A stretch of 32,959 nucleotides of DNA from Stieleria tagensis (GTDB lineage Bacteria; Planctomycetota; Planctomycetia; Pirellulales; Pirellulaceae). Below, piece by piece: positions 1 to 7,858 of this stretch (position 1 is its first letter; each line of letters starts with the position of its first letter). A program made the translations under genes and the position numbers. The notes beneath the pieces are model-generated. The model saw nothing but the letters and a program-made list of their open reading frames with translations. It had not been told where the DNA came from and ran no database searches. The stretch covers positions 24,370 to 57,328 of the forward strand of contig NZ_JAMYFE010000036.1 in assembly GCF_024129865.1 (NCBI RefSeq), written 5' to 3'.

Positions 1-201
1 GCGTAGAGATGGGATTGAGGGGCATGCGACTCTCCCAAGAGGTGGCACGCGAAGCTGCACGACCTCTGGGGCGGGCGCGGTCTCTGTCTCGATCCCCAGG
101 AATTGCCGGGCACCTGCGCGAACGAAATCGTAGCGTGCTATTCTGTCAGATGGTGTTCACTCCCCCATCTTCTTATCACTCCGATTCAGATCGGCGATGC
201 T

Positions 202-2487
202 ATGCGATTCAAATGCCGTCGGTGTTACACGCAGTTCGAAGAATTGGAAAAACGGAACCTGCTGACCGCGGTCGTGGGCAACCCGTTCGATTCCGCTGCG
301 GCCGATTCAAGATCGGTTTGTCTTGCCAGCGACCCGATCCCCGGGCTCACTCCAGTCAACGCTACCCCGGCGAATTCTGGCCCAGCAGCCGCCGACGTCA
401 CTCAAACCATCGAATCCAGCCAACGACTCATTGGTCCGATCCAGCAAGCCGCACCGCCAGCCCTTTCAATCACCGACGCAACGGTTATCGAAGGCAATAG
501 CGGCACTTCTATGTTGACCTTTGATGTCACCCTTTCGGCAGCCGCCACAGAGACCGTTACGGTGGATGTCCATTCTGTCGATGAAGATGCAAACGCAATC
601 GTTGTCGAACGTCTGACCAGCGGACTGTCTAGTCCCATCTACCTGACTGCAGCACCTGATGATCCTGACAACCTGTTCATCGTCGAACAAGGCGGCGTGA
701 TCCAGCGCATCGACCGGACGACCGGCAGCGTGGCCGCAACACCGTTTTTGACCGTTGATGACGTCAGCGTTGGCAGTGAACGTGGACTATTGGGACTGGC
801 ATTCCACCCTGACTACGCAACCAATCATCAGTTCTATGTCTACATGACGGATTCGAGCGGTGACAGTTTAATACGCCAGTACCTTGCAGACGCCGATGGG
901 TTGACCGCTGACGCCACGTCGGCGGTCAAAGTCCTCGGCTACGACCAACCCCACGGCAATCACAACGGCGGATGGATTGATTTCGGTCCTGACGGTTACC
1001 TGTATATCGCATCGGGCGATGGCGGATCACGCAACGACCCCCACCAGAATTCTCAAACAATCACCGGCAGCCTGTTGGGCAAATTGTTGCGAATCGACGT
1101 CAACGGCGACGATTTCCCGGGCGATGACGATCGCAATTATGCAATCCCCGCAACCAACCCGTTTGTGGATGTCGACGGCGACGATGAAATCTGGGCCTTT
1201 GGATTGCGCAATCCCTGGCGCAATAGTTTTGATCGACTGACCGGTGATCTTGTGATTGCCGATGTCGGACAAGACTATCGCGAGGAGATTAATTTCCAAC
1301 CGGCCAGTAGTAGCGGTGGTGAAAACTATGGCTGGCGGGCCCGTGAGGGCACGATCGAAACTGCGTCGGTGGGCGGTCCCAAACCGGTCGGCGCAATTGA
1401 TCCCATCTACGACTACAGCCATGGAAACCAGAGCGACCAAGGTTTCTCCGTCACCGGCGGGTACGTCTATCGCGGACCGATCGAGCAGCTGCGCGGCAAT
1501 TATTTCTTTGCCGACTACGTCAATGAACGGATCTGGTCGTTGCGCCCAGACGCCGGCAATCCATCGGGATTTGATGGCACCAATTACAGCGACTTCACCG
1601 ACTGGACAACTCTGTTTACACCGGACGTGGGAACCATCGATAACATTTCTTCGTTCGGCGAGGATCACGATGGCAATCTGTACGTCGTTGATCGCGGTGG
1701 AGAAGTGTTTCGAATTTCCTCCGGCGCCGATTATCAATCGACGACGCAAACGCTGACGTTCCAGCCCGGCCAACTCACGCAAACCGTTTCGGTCACCGTA
1801 GTCGGTGATCGCCTACCTGAATCCAATGAGACATTGCAGGCAGTGCTTTCCAATCCCAGCAATGCGGAAATCGATGATGGAATTGGCATCGGCACCGTCA
1901 TTAACGATGACGCGCCGTCGTTGATTGATGTGGTCATCAATGGGCATGCCAATCAGCGGTCCATCGTGGACCAAATCCAATTGCGTTTTGACAGTGATGT
2001 CCAACTGGACGCATCGCAGGGTGATTTGTTTCGCATCATCAATCGCGACACACAGGAGTCAGTCGAAGTGGCGCCCACCACTACCGTCGAGAACGGCCGG
2101 ACGATTGTCACCCTGGCCTTTGTCGATGGGCCGGCGGTTGACTCGCGACTACTCAGTCCACCTACGCTGGTCGATGGCCACTACCAGCTTTCGATCAATA
2201 CATTGCGAGTCAGCATTGCCGGTGTGATCCTGGACGGTGATGGCGACGGCATCGCTGGCGGCGATGCGGTGTTTGGCACTCAAGCGGCGGATCGCTTCTT
2301 TCGCTTTTTCGGCGACACTGATGGTGATGCCGATGTCGACGGCCAAGACTACCGCCGCTTTGCCACGACATACCTGGTACCTGGCGACCAACCCGCGCAT
2401 GACCCGTCACTCGACTTCAACGGTGATGGAGATGTCGACAGCCAAGATTACGGGCAATTTTCATTGCGATTCAGGCGTCAGCTGTGA
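202..2487 (+). CDS. Secreted PQQ-type sugar dehydrogenase beta-propeller nested in a Calx-beta domain, with dockerin-like C-terminus
   Basis: 761 aa from the ATG at 202; a TTG at 103 would add 33 residues without signal-peptide character, so it is not preferred. Residues 12-23 (FEELEKRNLLTA) match the planctomycete extracellular N-terminal motif, so export is expected. Residues about 87-132 are the first half of a Calx-beta domain (ITDATVIEGNSG). Residues about 133-507 are a soluble glucose/sorbosone dehydrogenase-type six-blade propeller, with HGNHNGG, GPDGYLYIASGDGG, GLRNPWR and ENYGWR motifs. Residues 508-570 (GADY to NDD) complete the Calx-beta domain. Residues 704-761 hold two Asp-rich dockerin/EF-hand-like repeats (DTDGDADVDGQDY and NGDGDVDSQDY). 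Family members oxidise sugars extracellularly with PQQ; the actual substrate cannot be read from the sequence. No clear Shine-Dalgarno site precedes the start. Confidence 0.85.
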   Translation: MRFKCRRCYTQFEELEKRNLLTAVVGNPFDSAAADSRSVCLASDPIPGLTPVNATPANSGPAAADVTQTIESSQRLIGPIQQAAPPALSITDATVIEGNSGTSMLTFDVTLSAAATETVTVDVHSVDEDANAIVVERLTSGLSSPIYLTAAPDDPDNLFIVEQGGVIQRIDRTTGSVAATPFLTVDDVSVGSERGLLGLAFHPDYATNHQFYVYMTDSSGDSLIRQYLADADGLTADATSAVKVLGYDQPHGNHNGGWIDFGPDGYLYIASGDGGSRNDPHQNSQTITGSLLGKLLRIDVNGDDFPGDDDRNYAIPATNPFVDVDGDDEIWAFGLRNPWRNSFDRLTGDLVIADVGQDYREEINFQPASSSGGENYGWRAREGTIETASVGGPKPVGAIDPIYDYSHGNQSDQGFSVTGGYVYRGPIEQLRGNYFFADYVNERIWSLRPDAGNPSGFDGTNYSDFTDWTTLFTPDVGTIDNISSFGEDHDGNLYVVDRGGEVFRISSGADYQSTTQTLTFQPGQLTQTVSVTVVGDRLPESNETLQAVLSNPSNAEIDDGIGIGTVINDDAPSLIDVVINGHANQRSIVDQIQLRFDSDVQLDASQGDLFRIINRDTQESVEVAPTTTVENGRTIVTLAFVDGPAVDSRLLSPPTLVDGHYQLSINTLRVSIAGVILDGDGDGIAGGDAVFGTQAADRFFRFFGDTDGDADVDGQDYRRFATTYLVPGDQPAHDPSLDFNGDGDVDSQDYGQFSLRFRRQL

Positions 2488-2741
2488 ACCTGACAAATTC
2501 GTCCACAAGCAGCGAATCCACTTGATTTGCCACAGGACGACAGTGATTTCTCCCCCTGCGCACCAATTCGGGCGAGACCGCGGCCAATCCGAATGAAAAA
2601 CAATTCAGGCAATCGCGCACCGGATTTCTGGACGTCGGCGAATCGCGGATGCACTAAACTGAATGACTGTTGGACCATCGCACCCAAGCGTGTGAACTGT
2701 TTTGCAATCCTTGCTACCGCTGCCATTCCAAGGCCAATCTG

Positions 2742-4022
2742 ATGAAAACAGATTTCAATGTTACGACTGCCCTCCAGTCTTTATCGCTAAGTGCGATTTG
2801 CACCCTTGCCATTCTCATGTCCGCGCCATCGGTGGGGGCACAGGAGGAATCCGGTACAACCACCGATCCCCCACCGGCCAGCGCCAGCCAAGACGCTGAC
2901 GGTGATACTGATGCGGTGACCAAAGCGGATACCGAGGAAGAAAAGGATCCCTTTGCGGTCCCGGAAGACGCCGATGTTGATCAGTTGTTTGAATTCATTG
3001 CCACTGTCAAAAAGCAAAGAAACCAGAATTTCAGCACGGTTGTCAAAGTGGCGCAATCAGTGGTCAAAGCTTGTGAAGCCATTCGTCAAAACGAAGCGGT
3101 CGAAATCGAGCAGGAACTCAAAGCGATCCAAGAACAGATTTCTGCATTGCGATTTCTAAGCCGAGCAAACCCCGAGGCCCAACAACAATTGCAAGCCTTG
3201 ATCGAATCGCTACGGACTGACGAGCGAGTGGAAATCCAACGGATCGTCAAAGTCGAAAACTTGATGACAGCCATCTCTCAGCTCTCGGTTGCATCGCCCG
3301 AAAAGATTGAGGAAACGGTTGATCAACTAAAATCGATCACGGAAGACGTGGGATTTGATCGTCAAATCTTTGGATTGGCCAACATGCTCGGTCGCTCGGT
3401 TGAAGCCACCGGTCAATTAGAAATCGCGGCAGGTGTCTATGATTTCATTGCAGAAAAATTGGGGGAATCCGACGACGAAGCCCTCCGCCAGCGCGCCGAT
3501 AAAATGCTCGGTGCGGCACGCCGCATGCGTTTGTTGGGTAATCCAATCAATGTCATGGGAACCACCGCCAGCGGCGATCCGATTGATTGGGAATCCTACC
3601 GTGGTAAAGTCGTGTTGGTTGATTTCTGGGCCAGTTGGTGTGGCCCTTGTCGCGGTGAAATCCCCAATATGAAACGCAACCTGGAACTCTACGGTGATCA
3701 AGGATTCGATATCGTCGGCGTGAACTTGGACCACTCGCGAGATGCATTTGACAAGTACGTGGATGAATACGATCTGAATTGGACCAACCTGATCAGCAGC
3801 AAAGAATCCGAGATGGGCTGGGAACACCCGCTGGCCAATTACTATGGCATCACCGGGATCCCCACGGCCATCCTGGTGGGCGCCGATGGAAAGGTCGTCT
3901 CGCTCAAAGCACGTGGTTCCGAATTGGACGAATTGCTGGTCGAATTGCTGGGCAAACCAAAATCCGTTGTGGATGACAGTGAGCCAGAAACCGAGACGGA
4001 GACCGACGCGACTGATGAATGA
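2742..4022 (+). CDS. Periplasmic thioredoxin-like (TlpA/ResA type) protein with helical N-terminal module
   Basis: 426 aa from the ATG at 2742, preceded by AAGG eight bases upstream; a TTG at 2670 is rejected because it would bury the signal peptide. Residues 1-32 form a signal peptide ending near VGAQ. An acidic low-complexity linker (about 33-75) is followed by a helix-rich region (about 80-270) of charged repeats with no recognised fold. The thioredoxin/redoxin domain starts near residue 275, with the WCGPC active site at 299-303 and a GIPTAIL cis-proline loop. The C-terminus is a Glu/Asp/Thr tail. TlpA-like proteins reduce disulfides outside the cytoplasm, for example in cytochrome c maturation, but no such genes are nearby. 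The partner is therefore unknown. The gene ends facing the convergent gene at 4125. Confidence 0.88.
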   Translation: MKTDFNVTTALQSLSLSAICTLAILMSAPSVGAQEESGTTTDPPPASASQDADGDTDAVTKADTEEEKDPFAVPEDADVDQLFEFIATVKKQRNQNFSTVVKVAQSVVKACEAIRQNEAVEIEQELKAIQEQISALRFLSRANPEAQQQLQALIESLRTDERVEIQRIVKVENLMTAISQLSVASPEKIEETVDQLKSITEDVGFDRQIFGLANMLGRSVEATGQLEIAAGVYDFIAEKLGESDDEALRQRADKMLGAARRMRLLGNPINVMGTTASGDPIDWESYRGKVVLVDFWASWCGPCRGEIPNMKRNLELYGDQGFDIVGVNLDHSRDAFDKYVDEYDLNWTNLISSKESEMGWEHPLANYYGITGIPTAILVGADGKVVSLKARGSELDELLVELLGKPKSVVDDSEPETETETDATDE

Positions 4023-4124
4023 TTTGATCGTATCTGGCTGGACGGACGTTGCAGTGTTTCGCCGGTAGCCCTGCCCCCTAGGGTTCAGTCGGTCTGCGCC
4101 CTGGTGGTCGGCCCAGCTGTCTGG

Positions 4125-5339
4125 CTAGATTTCTTCGTCGACAAAAATGATGTGGCGAAAGTAGTGCTGCGATTCAAAACTCGCACCGAGCGCGCCGATC
4201 ATGATCCCCAGTGACGCGCTAAAGGTGGCCATCTGCGGTCGATCTAGCCAAGACAATTGATGCGGTTGATCGATCGTCGTGGCCGCCCAAGTCGCGATCA
4301 AATCGGAGGGAAATAGCAGGTGTGACAACATCAATCCGGACACAAACAGAGTGGCCCACGTCGTCAGCATACCGGCGCACACGATTCCCAGCGCCGACGC
4401 CGATGTAACCACCGTCTGCTCGCTGCGTTTGGTTCCCCGCCGCACCAGCAACTGTTGCCGCAACACCACATAGAGGGTCGTGGAAATCAGCGACGCCACG
4501 ACCAGCAGTAGCAACCGATTGCGGCCTTGGGCAAGCGCCAGATCCCAGGCTTCAGCGGTCATCAATAGAATGGCCAGCGTTGAAAAGGACGCGATCGTCA
4601 GCCGGCTCAACCGTTTCGGGAATTCCCAAGGCCGAGCCGCCCAGACAGCCTGATAGATTTCTCGCCGGTTGATCCAGGCGGCGCGGATTACAAAACTAAC
4701 GTATCCCATCCGCCGGCCGATCCCTTCCTCCAGGCGCTGGTCGGCGATCTGCATCAATGCTTCGCGCTGACGCTGTTGGTCGGCCGGCTCGAGCGCGGCC
4801 ATGTGATCGAGCGCCCGGGCATTGGGCGGATGAAACAGCAAATCGTTGGGATGATCGCTGCGTGGCAAACCGCTCAGGTGCCCCACGCCATGCAACATCA
4901 AGCGGCTCAACCGCCTGGCAATGCGTTCCACACGCTCGGCATCATTGACCTCCACCCCCAGCGCCAGAGGATCGATCAACGAAAGTGAGATCACGGCTGC
5001 GTCGAGTGGTCGACTGAGTGCCGCGAAGCAGTAGGTCGAATAGTTCCCGATCAGTTCGGCGGCAGTCAAGACGAACGCAAAATCCCAGTGCAGGGCATCA
5101 CGTTCTTCGAGTGCCTGACACAACAGCAGGCTTGGTTCGACACGCCCACTCGCCAACATCTCCGGGCGCCGGATCTCAAAAAAGTTGAATTTGAATCCGG
5201 GGAAAAGTTCTTGCAAACGTCGATCGGTCTGTTCGACCGCCAACTTTGCGGCCCGCGCATCGACCCAGTCCAACGGTCCGGCAACGATCACACCGATCTC
5301 AATTAACGCTGTCGGTGATTCGGTTTCTGACAAGGACAC
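4125..5339 (-). CDS. Membrane protein of unknown function with degenerate metzincin-like motif
   Basis: 404 aa from a GTG at 5339, with no strong ribosome site; a later start is possible. The N-terminal half is cytosolic-looking. It contains residues 150-163 (HGVGHLSGLPRSDH), spaced like the first part of a metzincin/archaemetzincin zinc motif (HExxHxxGxxH/D) but with Gly in place of the catalytic Glu at 151. The overall N-terminal pattern (conserved IGVIVAGPLDW start, Asp/Glu-rich helix, then the His motif) also recalls archaemetzincin-like proteases. The C-terminal half has about four hydrophobic segments (near 245-265, 270-290, 306-340 and 370-390). If it binds zinc, it is probably not a standard peptidase. 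It lies upstream of nothing on its strand and converges with the thioredoxin-like gene. Function is not assigned. Confidence 0.7.
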   Translation of the reverse strand: MSLSETESPTALIEIGVIVAGPLDWVDARAAKLAVEQTDRRLQELFPGFKFNFFEIRRPEMLASGRVEPSLLLCQALEERDALHWDFAFVLTAAELIGNYSTYCFAALSRPLDAAVISLSLIDPLALGVEVNDAERVERIARRLSRLMLHGVGHLSGLPRSDHPNDLLFHPPNARALDHMAALEPADQQRQREALMQIADQRLEEGIGRRMGYVSFVIRAAWINRREIYQAVWAARPWEFPKRLSRLTIASFSTLAILLMTAEAWDLALAQGRNRLLLLVVASLISTTLYVVLRQQLLVRRGTKRSEQTVVTSASALGIVCAGMLTTWATLFVSGLMLSHLLFPSDLIATWAATTIDQPHQLSWLDRPQMATFSASLGIMIGALGASFESQHYFRHIIFVDEEI

Positions 5340-5355
5340 TCGATGACGACTCGTT

Positions 5356-5395
5356 GATTGCTGCTCGTTGTTGAAATTCTATCCGTGCAGCAATC
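5356..5395. promoter_or_regulatory. 9-bp inverted repeat between dps and the membrane protein gene
   Basis: GATTGCTGC at 5356-5364 and its exact complement GCAGCAATC at 5387-5395 are separated by 22 bases. The repeat lies between the dps stop and the GTG of the next minus-strand gene. It could be the dps transcript terminator (no T-run follows) or an operator for the downstream gene. Confidence 0.3.
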
Positions 5396-5432
5396 ATACC
5401 CATTCCATCACGAACGTTGTCATTCGAATGGC

Positions 5433-5909
5433 CTATGCTTCTTGGGCCTGAACCATCCAGAAGTGTTTCTCCAGAGGCCCCGAGATTCCGATCACCAGGT
5501 CTTCGCTGACGGGATCCAGATCACCCAATTTTTCGGTCGCGTCGCGCAGCCCTTGGATGGTCGTCTGCATCGCGTCGGCGACTGCGGTGACGGTCGACGG
5601 CACGTCCTGAAAACCATCTGGATACTTGGCCAGACTGCTGGACGAAGCGACCGTGCAGGAGCGACCGTCGGCGGATTTACCAAGCGCCGCAAGTCGTTCA
5701 GCAACTTCGTCACTTCCATCGCGGACCGTCACGATAATGTCGTCGAGCTGCAAGTGGACCGAACGAAAGTTTTTGCCGATCACGTTCCAGTGCGCTTGCT
5801 TGAGCAACAATGCCAGATCGACCAGATTGACCAGCGTTTGCTGTAACAGCGATGCGGTTTCCTCAAGGGCTCCGTCGGCCAAAATCTGTCGTTTAAATGG
5901 GCTCGTCAT
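5433..5909 (-). CDS. dps: Dps family DNA-binding ferritin-like protein
   Basis: 158 aa, ATG at 5909 with AGGTGA at 5916-5921, six bases upstream. Dps proteins form dodecamers that oxidise and store iron using peroxide and protect DNA in the cytoplasm. The intersubunit ferroxidase residues are all present with canonical spacing: H40, H52, D56, D67 and E71, the same register as H31/H43/D47/D58/E62 of Listeria Dps. AHWN and HLQLDD are the signature stretches. The length is normal for the family. It is probably monocistronic: 150 bases separate it from the fructokinase stop, and a 93-base gap follows. Expression under starvation or oxidative stress is known for the family, but I could not identify a specific operator. 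Confidence 0.93.
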   Translation of the reverse strand: MTSPFKRQILADGALEETASLLQQTLVNLVDLALLLKQAHWNVIGKNFRSVHLQLDDIIVTVRDGSDEVAERLAALGKSADGRSCTVASSSSLAKYPDGFQDVPSTVTAVADAMQTTIQGLRDATEKLGDLDPVSEDLVIGISGPLEKHFWMVQAQEA

Positions 5910-6059
5910 GTTTGCTCACCTAGTTCCTTTGCTCGAGTACGTTTTGTCTGCGTGAATACAGTGGATGCGGGCCGACGAGTGCCATTTCGGCAATCAAATC
6001 GTCGCAATCTGAACACCCAATGACCAATGCAACTGCGATGCCAATTCAATGGCTGCCGT

Positions 6060-6983
6060 TTATACGTCAGAGTAAAAGGATTTGTCGCTGGTTGTTGCCC
6101 CGGACAGGGTGCAGACTTTGGCAGCGAAGCGGACCGCGTTCTGCAGGGTTTCCGTCATATCATGGCCTTGGGCCAGCCCCCGCAAAGTGATCGCCGTGAA
6201 GGCATCACCAGCACCGATGGTGTCGCGAAAATCAACTTCATCAACCGCCGGAGTCTTGACAAAGGCATGTTCCCCGTGCTGATCCACCCAGTGGGCACCG
6301 CGGTCACCCATCGTGATCCAACAGGCCCGTAACCCGTGTTCGGAAATCAACCGCTGGGCCAGCGGAATCACATCCGCATCCCCGTCCAACTTCTGGCCCG
6401 CCAGACACTGCAATTCATCTTCGTTGCATTTTAGATAGTCCGCGTGTGCCAAGACGTCGGGCAACCAAGACGGGTCAAAATGATCCTCGCGCAAATTGAT
6501 GTCGACAAACACTCGCCGGCGAAGCTCCTGTTTTAGACGGACAATCGTCTGCTTGGTTTGTTCGCTGCGAAAACACAAACTGCCGTGATACAACAGTCGG
6601 CAACCGCCATCGGCCTGCTGGTCGTTTTCCGATTGCCGCGGTCGCTTTTCAGCCAAATCCGCGGGGAACTGCAGGTGATCGTAGGCAACGTCGCGGACGA
6701 TTTCATAGCTAGGTTGGCCGTCTTTCAGCGTGACCCGGACCACACCTGTCGATTTTGTGTCGACGACCTGGATGTGGTCGGTGGACATCCCCCATTTTGA
6801 AATTGCGTCGCACAGACGTTCGCCCAAAGCATCGTCGCCGACCGCTGAAACGAAACAGGGATCGGATCCAAGTCCATGCAGGTGCCATGCCACATTCAAG
6901 GGCGCCCCACCGACCACCGAGGTGCCATCTGGGAACTGGTCCAACAACGCTTCGCCGACGATCAGAATCTGTCGTGATATCAC
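6060..6983 (-). CDS. scrK: PfkB-family carbohydrate kinase, probable fructokinase
   Basis: 307 aa from the GTG at 6983, chosen because GGAG (6990-6993) sits six bases upstream and the PfkB fold starts right after (ISRQILIVGEALLDQF). An ATG at 7019 would add 12 residues but lacks a ribosome site. Family signatures are GGAPLNVAWHLHGLG near the N-terminus and DTIGAGDAFTA near the C-terminus, with the catalytic base D260. It would phosphorylate fructose to fructose-6-phosphate with ATP in the cytoplasm. The neighbouring amylosucrase releases fructose from sucrose, and fructose-6-phosphate is the acceptor of sucrose-phosphate synthase, so the context supports fructose. A related ribokinase-type specificity cannot be excluded from motifs alone. 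It is transcribed divergently from the phosphatase at 7070. Confidence 0.88.
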   Translation of the reverse strand: MISRQILIVGEALLDQFPDGTSVVGGAPLNVAWHLHGLGSDPCFVSAVGDDALGERLCDAISKWGMSTDHIQVVDTKSTGVVRVTLKDGQPSYEIVRDVAYDHLQFPADLAEKRPRQSENDQQADGGCRLLYHGSLCFRSEQTKQTIVRLKQELRRRVFVDINLREDHFDPSWLPDVLAHADYLKCNEDELQCLAGQKLDGDADVIPLAQRLISEHGLRACWITMGDRGAHWVDQHGEHAFVKTPAVDEVDFRDTIGAGDAFTAITLRGLAQGHDMTETLQNAVRFAAKVCTLSGATTSDKSFYSDV

Positions 6984-6989
6984 TCTTGT

Positions 6990-6993
6990 CTCC
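6990..6993 (-). promoter_or_regulatory. Ribosome binding site deciding the fructokinase start
   Basis: GGAG on the minus strand, six bases before the GTG at 6983. The alternative ATG at 7019 has no comparable site. Confidence 0.55.
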
Positions 6994-7019
6994 AATGGTG
7001 TTCTCGCCGCATCAATCAT

Positions 7020-7038
7020 ATCGTACAACAGGTACGAT
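7020..7038. promoter_or_regulatory. Candidate operator between divergent fructokinase and phosphatase genes
   Basis: Perfect 7-bp inverted repeat ATCGTAC-N5-GTACGAT in the 86-base divergent intergenic region (6984-7069). The symmetry and 12-base centre spacing are typical of dimeric repressor sites such as LacI or GntR families. No regulator gene is in the window, so this is inference. Confidence 0.35.
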
Positions 7039-7069
7039 CGCATCTTCCCATACATCACAGGCGCCGACC

Positions 7070-7858
7070 ATGCCAACGATCACAACGCTTGCGACCGACC
7101 TGGACGGGACGTTCATCCCACTCGGTGGCGATCCAACGCACATTGAATCGCTGCAATCGATTCAGCAATATCTGGTCGACCATCGGCTACAGCTGATTTT
7201 TGTCAGCGGTCGATCCTGGTCGTTGACGCGTCAAGCGATCGCCGAATCCGCGTTACCAGAACCGAACGTTGCAATTTGTGATGTAGGAACCAGCATCATG
7301 GTCCGCCAGGACAGCGGGTATCAGATCAACGCCGACTATTCCGATTGTCTGCAGCAACGAATGCAGGGCTGGGACAATCAACGTGTTTTGGATGCCGTTA
7401 CCGCACTGCCGATCGAAATCGAATCCCAATCGCCTGATCGACAAACGGACTTCAAAGCCAGTTTCGACTTTCCGCTGGCCGATCAAACCAATGTCCGCAG
7501 ACGAGTCCGCGACTGGATCAACGAATCCGGGGCTCCGCTGTCGATGGTGGTCAGCAAACGGATCGACGGAAAAGTCGGCCTGATGGATTTGTTGCCTGGG
7601 GATGTCAACAAAGCGTTCGCCTTGCAATGGTGGCTGGAATCGAAATCGATCGCGTTGTCATCGGTGGTCTTTTGCGGGGACTCGGGAAACGATTCGGCGG
7701 TCATGTCGATCGGCGTCAACAGCGTTTTAGTGGGCAACGCCGACGAACACCTGCGTGAGAGTGTGATCGACCTGCCCTCGGCAAACATCTACTCTGCCAA
7801 ATCGGATTCGACGTCGGGTGTGTTGGAAGGGTTATTGTATTTTTCACAGCGCTCGTGA
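7070..7858 (+). CDS. spp: HAD-superfamily sucrose-phosphate phosphatase-like protein
   Basis: 262 aa from the ATG at 7070; AGG lies about nine bases upstream. The HAD motif I is DLDGT (nucleophile D10, acid/base D12), motif II is the VSGRS stretch, and motif IV is CGDSGND near residue 200. The inserted cap domain and overall length fit the S6PP/sucrose-phosphate phosphatase family, which hydrolyses sucrose-6F-phosphate to sucrose. It ends with a SGVLEGLLYF stretch like that at the end of the phosphatase domain of the nearby fusion protein ([13 protein letters not shown]). It is a second, free-standing copy of that activity. It faces the amylosucrase gene convergently across a palindromic repeat. 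A related mannosyl- or glucosyl-3-phosphoglycerate phosphatase role is possible, but the sucrose context makes SPP most likely. Confidence 0.82.
   Translation: MPTITTLATDLDGTFIPLGGDPTHIESLQSIQQYLVDHRLQLIFVSGRSWSLTRQAIAESALPEPNVAICDVGTSIMVRQDSGYQINADYSDCLQQRMQGWDNQRVLDAVTALPIEIESQSPDRQTDFKASFDFPLADQTNVRRRVRDWINESGAPLSMVVSKRIDGKVGLMDLLPGDVNKAFALQWWLESKSIALSSVVFCGDSGNDSAVMSIGVNSVLVGNADEHLRESVIDLPSANIYSAKSDSTSGVLEGLLYFSQRS

Noticed and set aside
103-201. N-terminal extension of the propeller protein from a TTG
   Set aside because: The extension puts 33 residues ahead of the planctomycete N-terminal motif; the ATG at 202 starts directly before it.
1-201. Possible gene end or promoter at the left edge
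   Set aside because: No coherent protein motif on either strand and no convincing promoter boxes; left unassigned.
1027-1782. 251-codon open frame antisense to the propeller gene
   Set aside because: It mirrors the strongly coding plus-strand gene and shows no domain, signal or ribosome site.
4023-4124. CCCTAGGG palindrome as terminator between convergent genes
   Set aside because: The stem is only four bases with no loop or T-run, so it gives no real support for a terminator.
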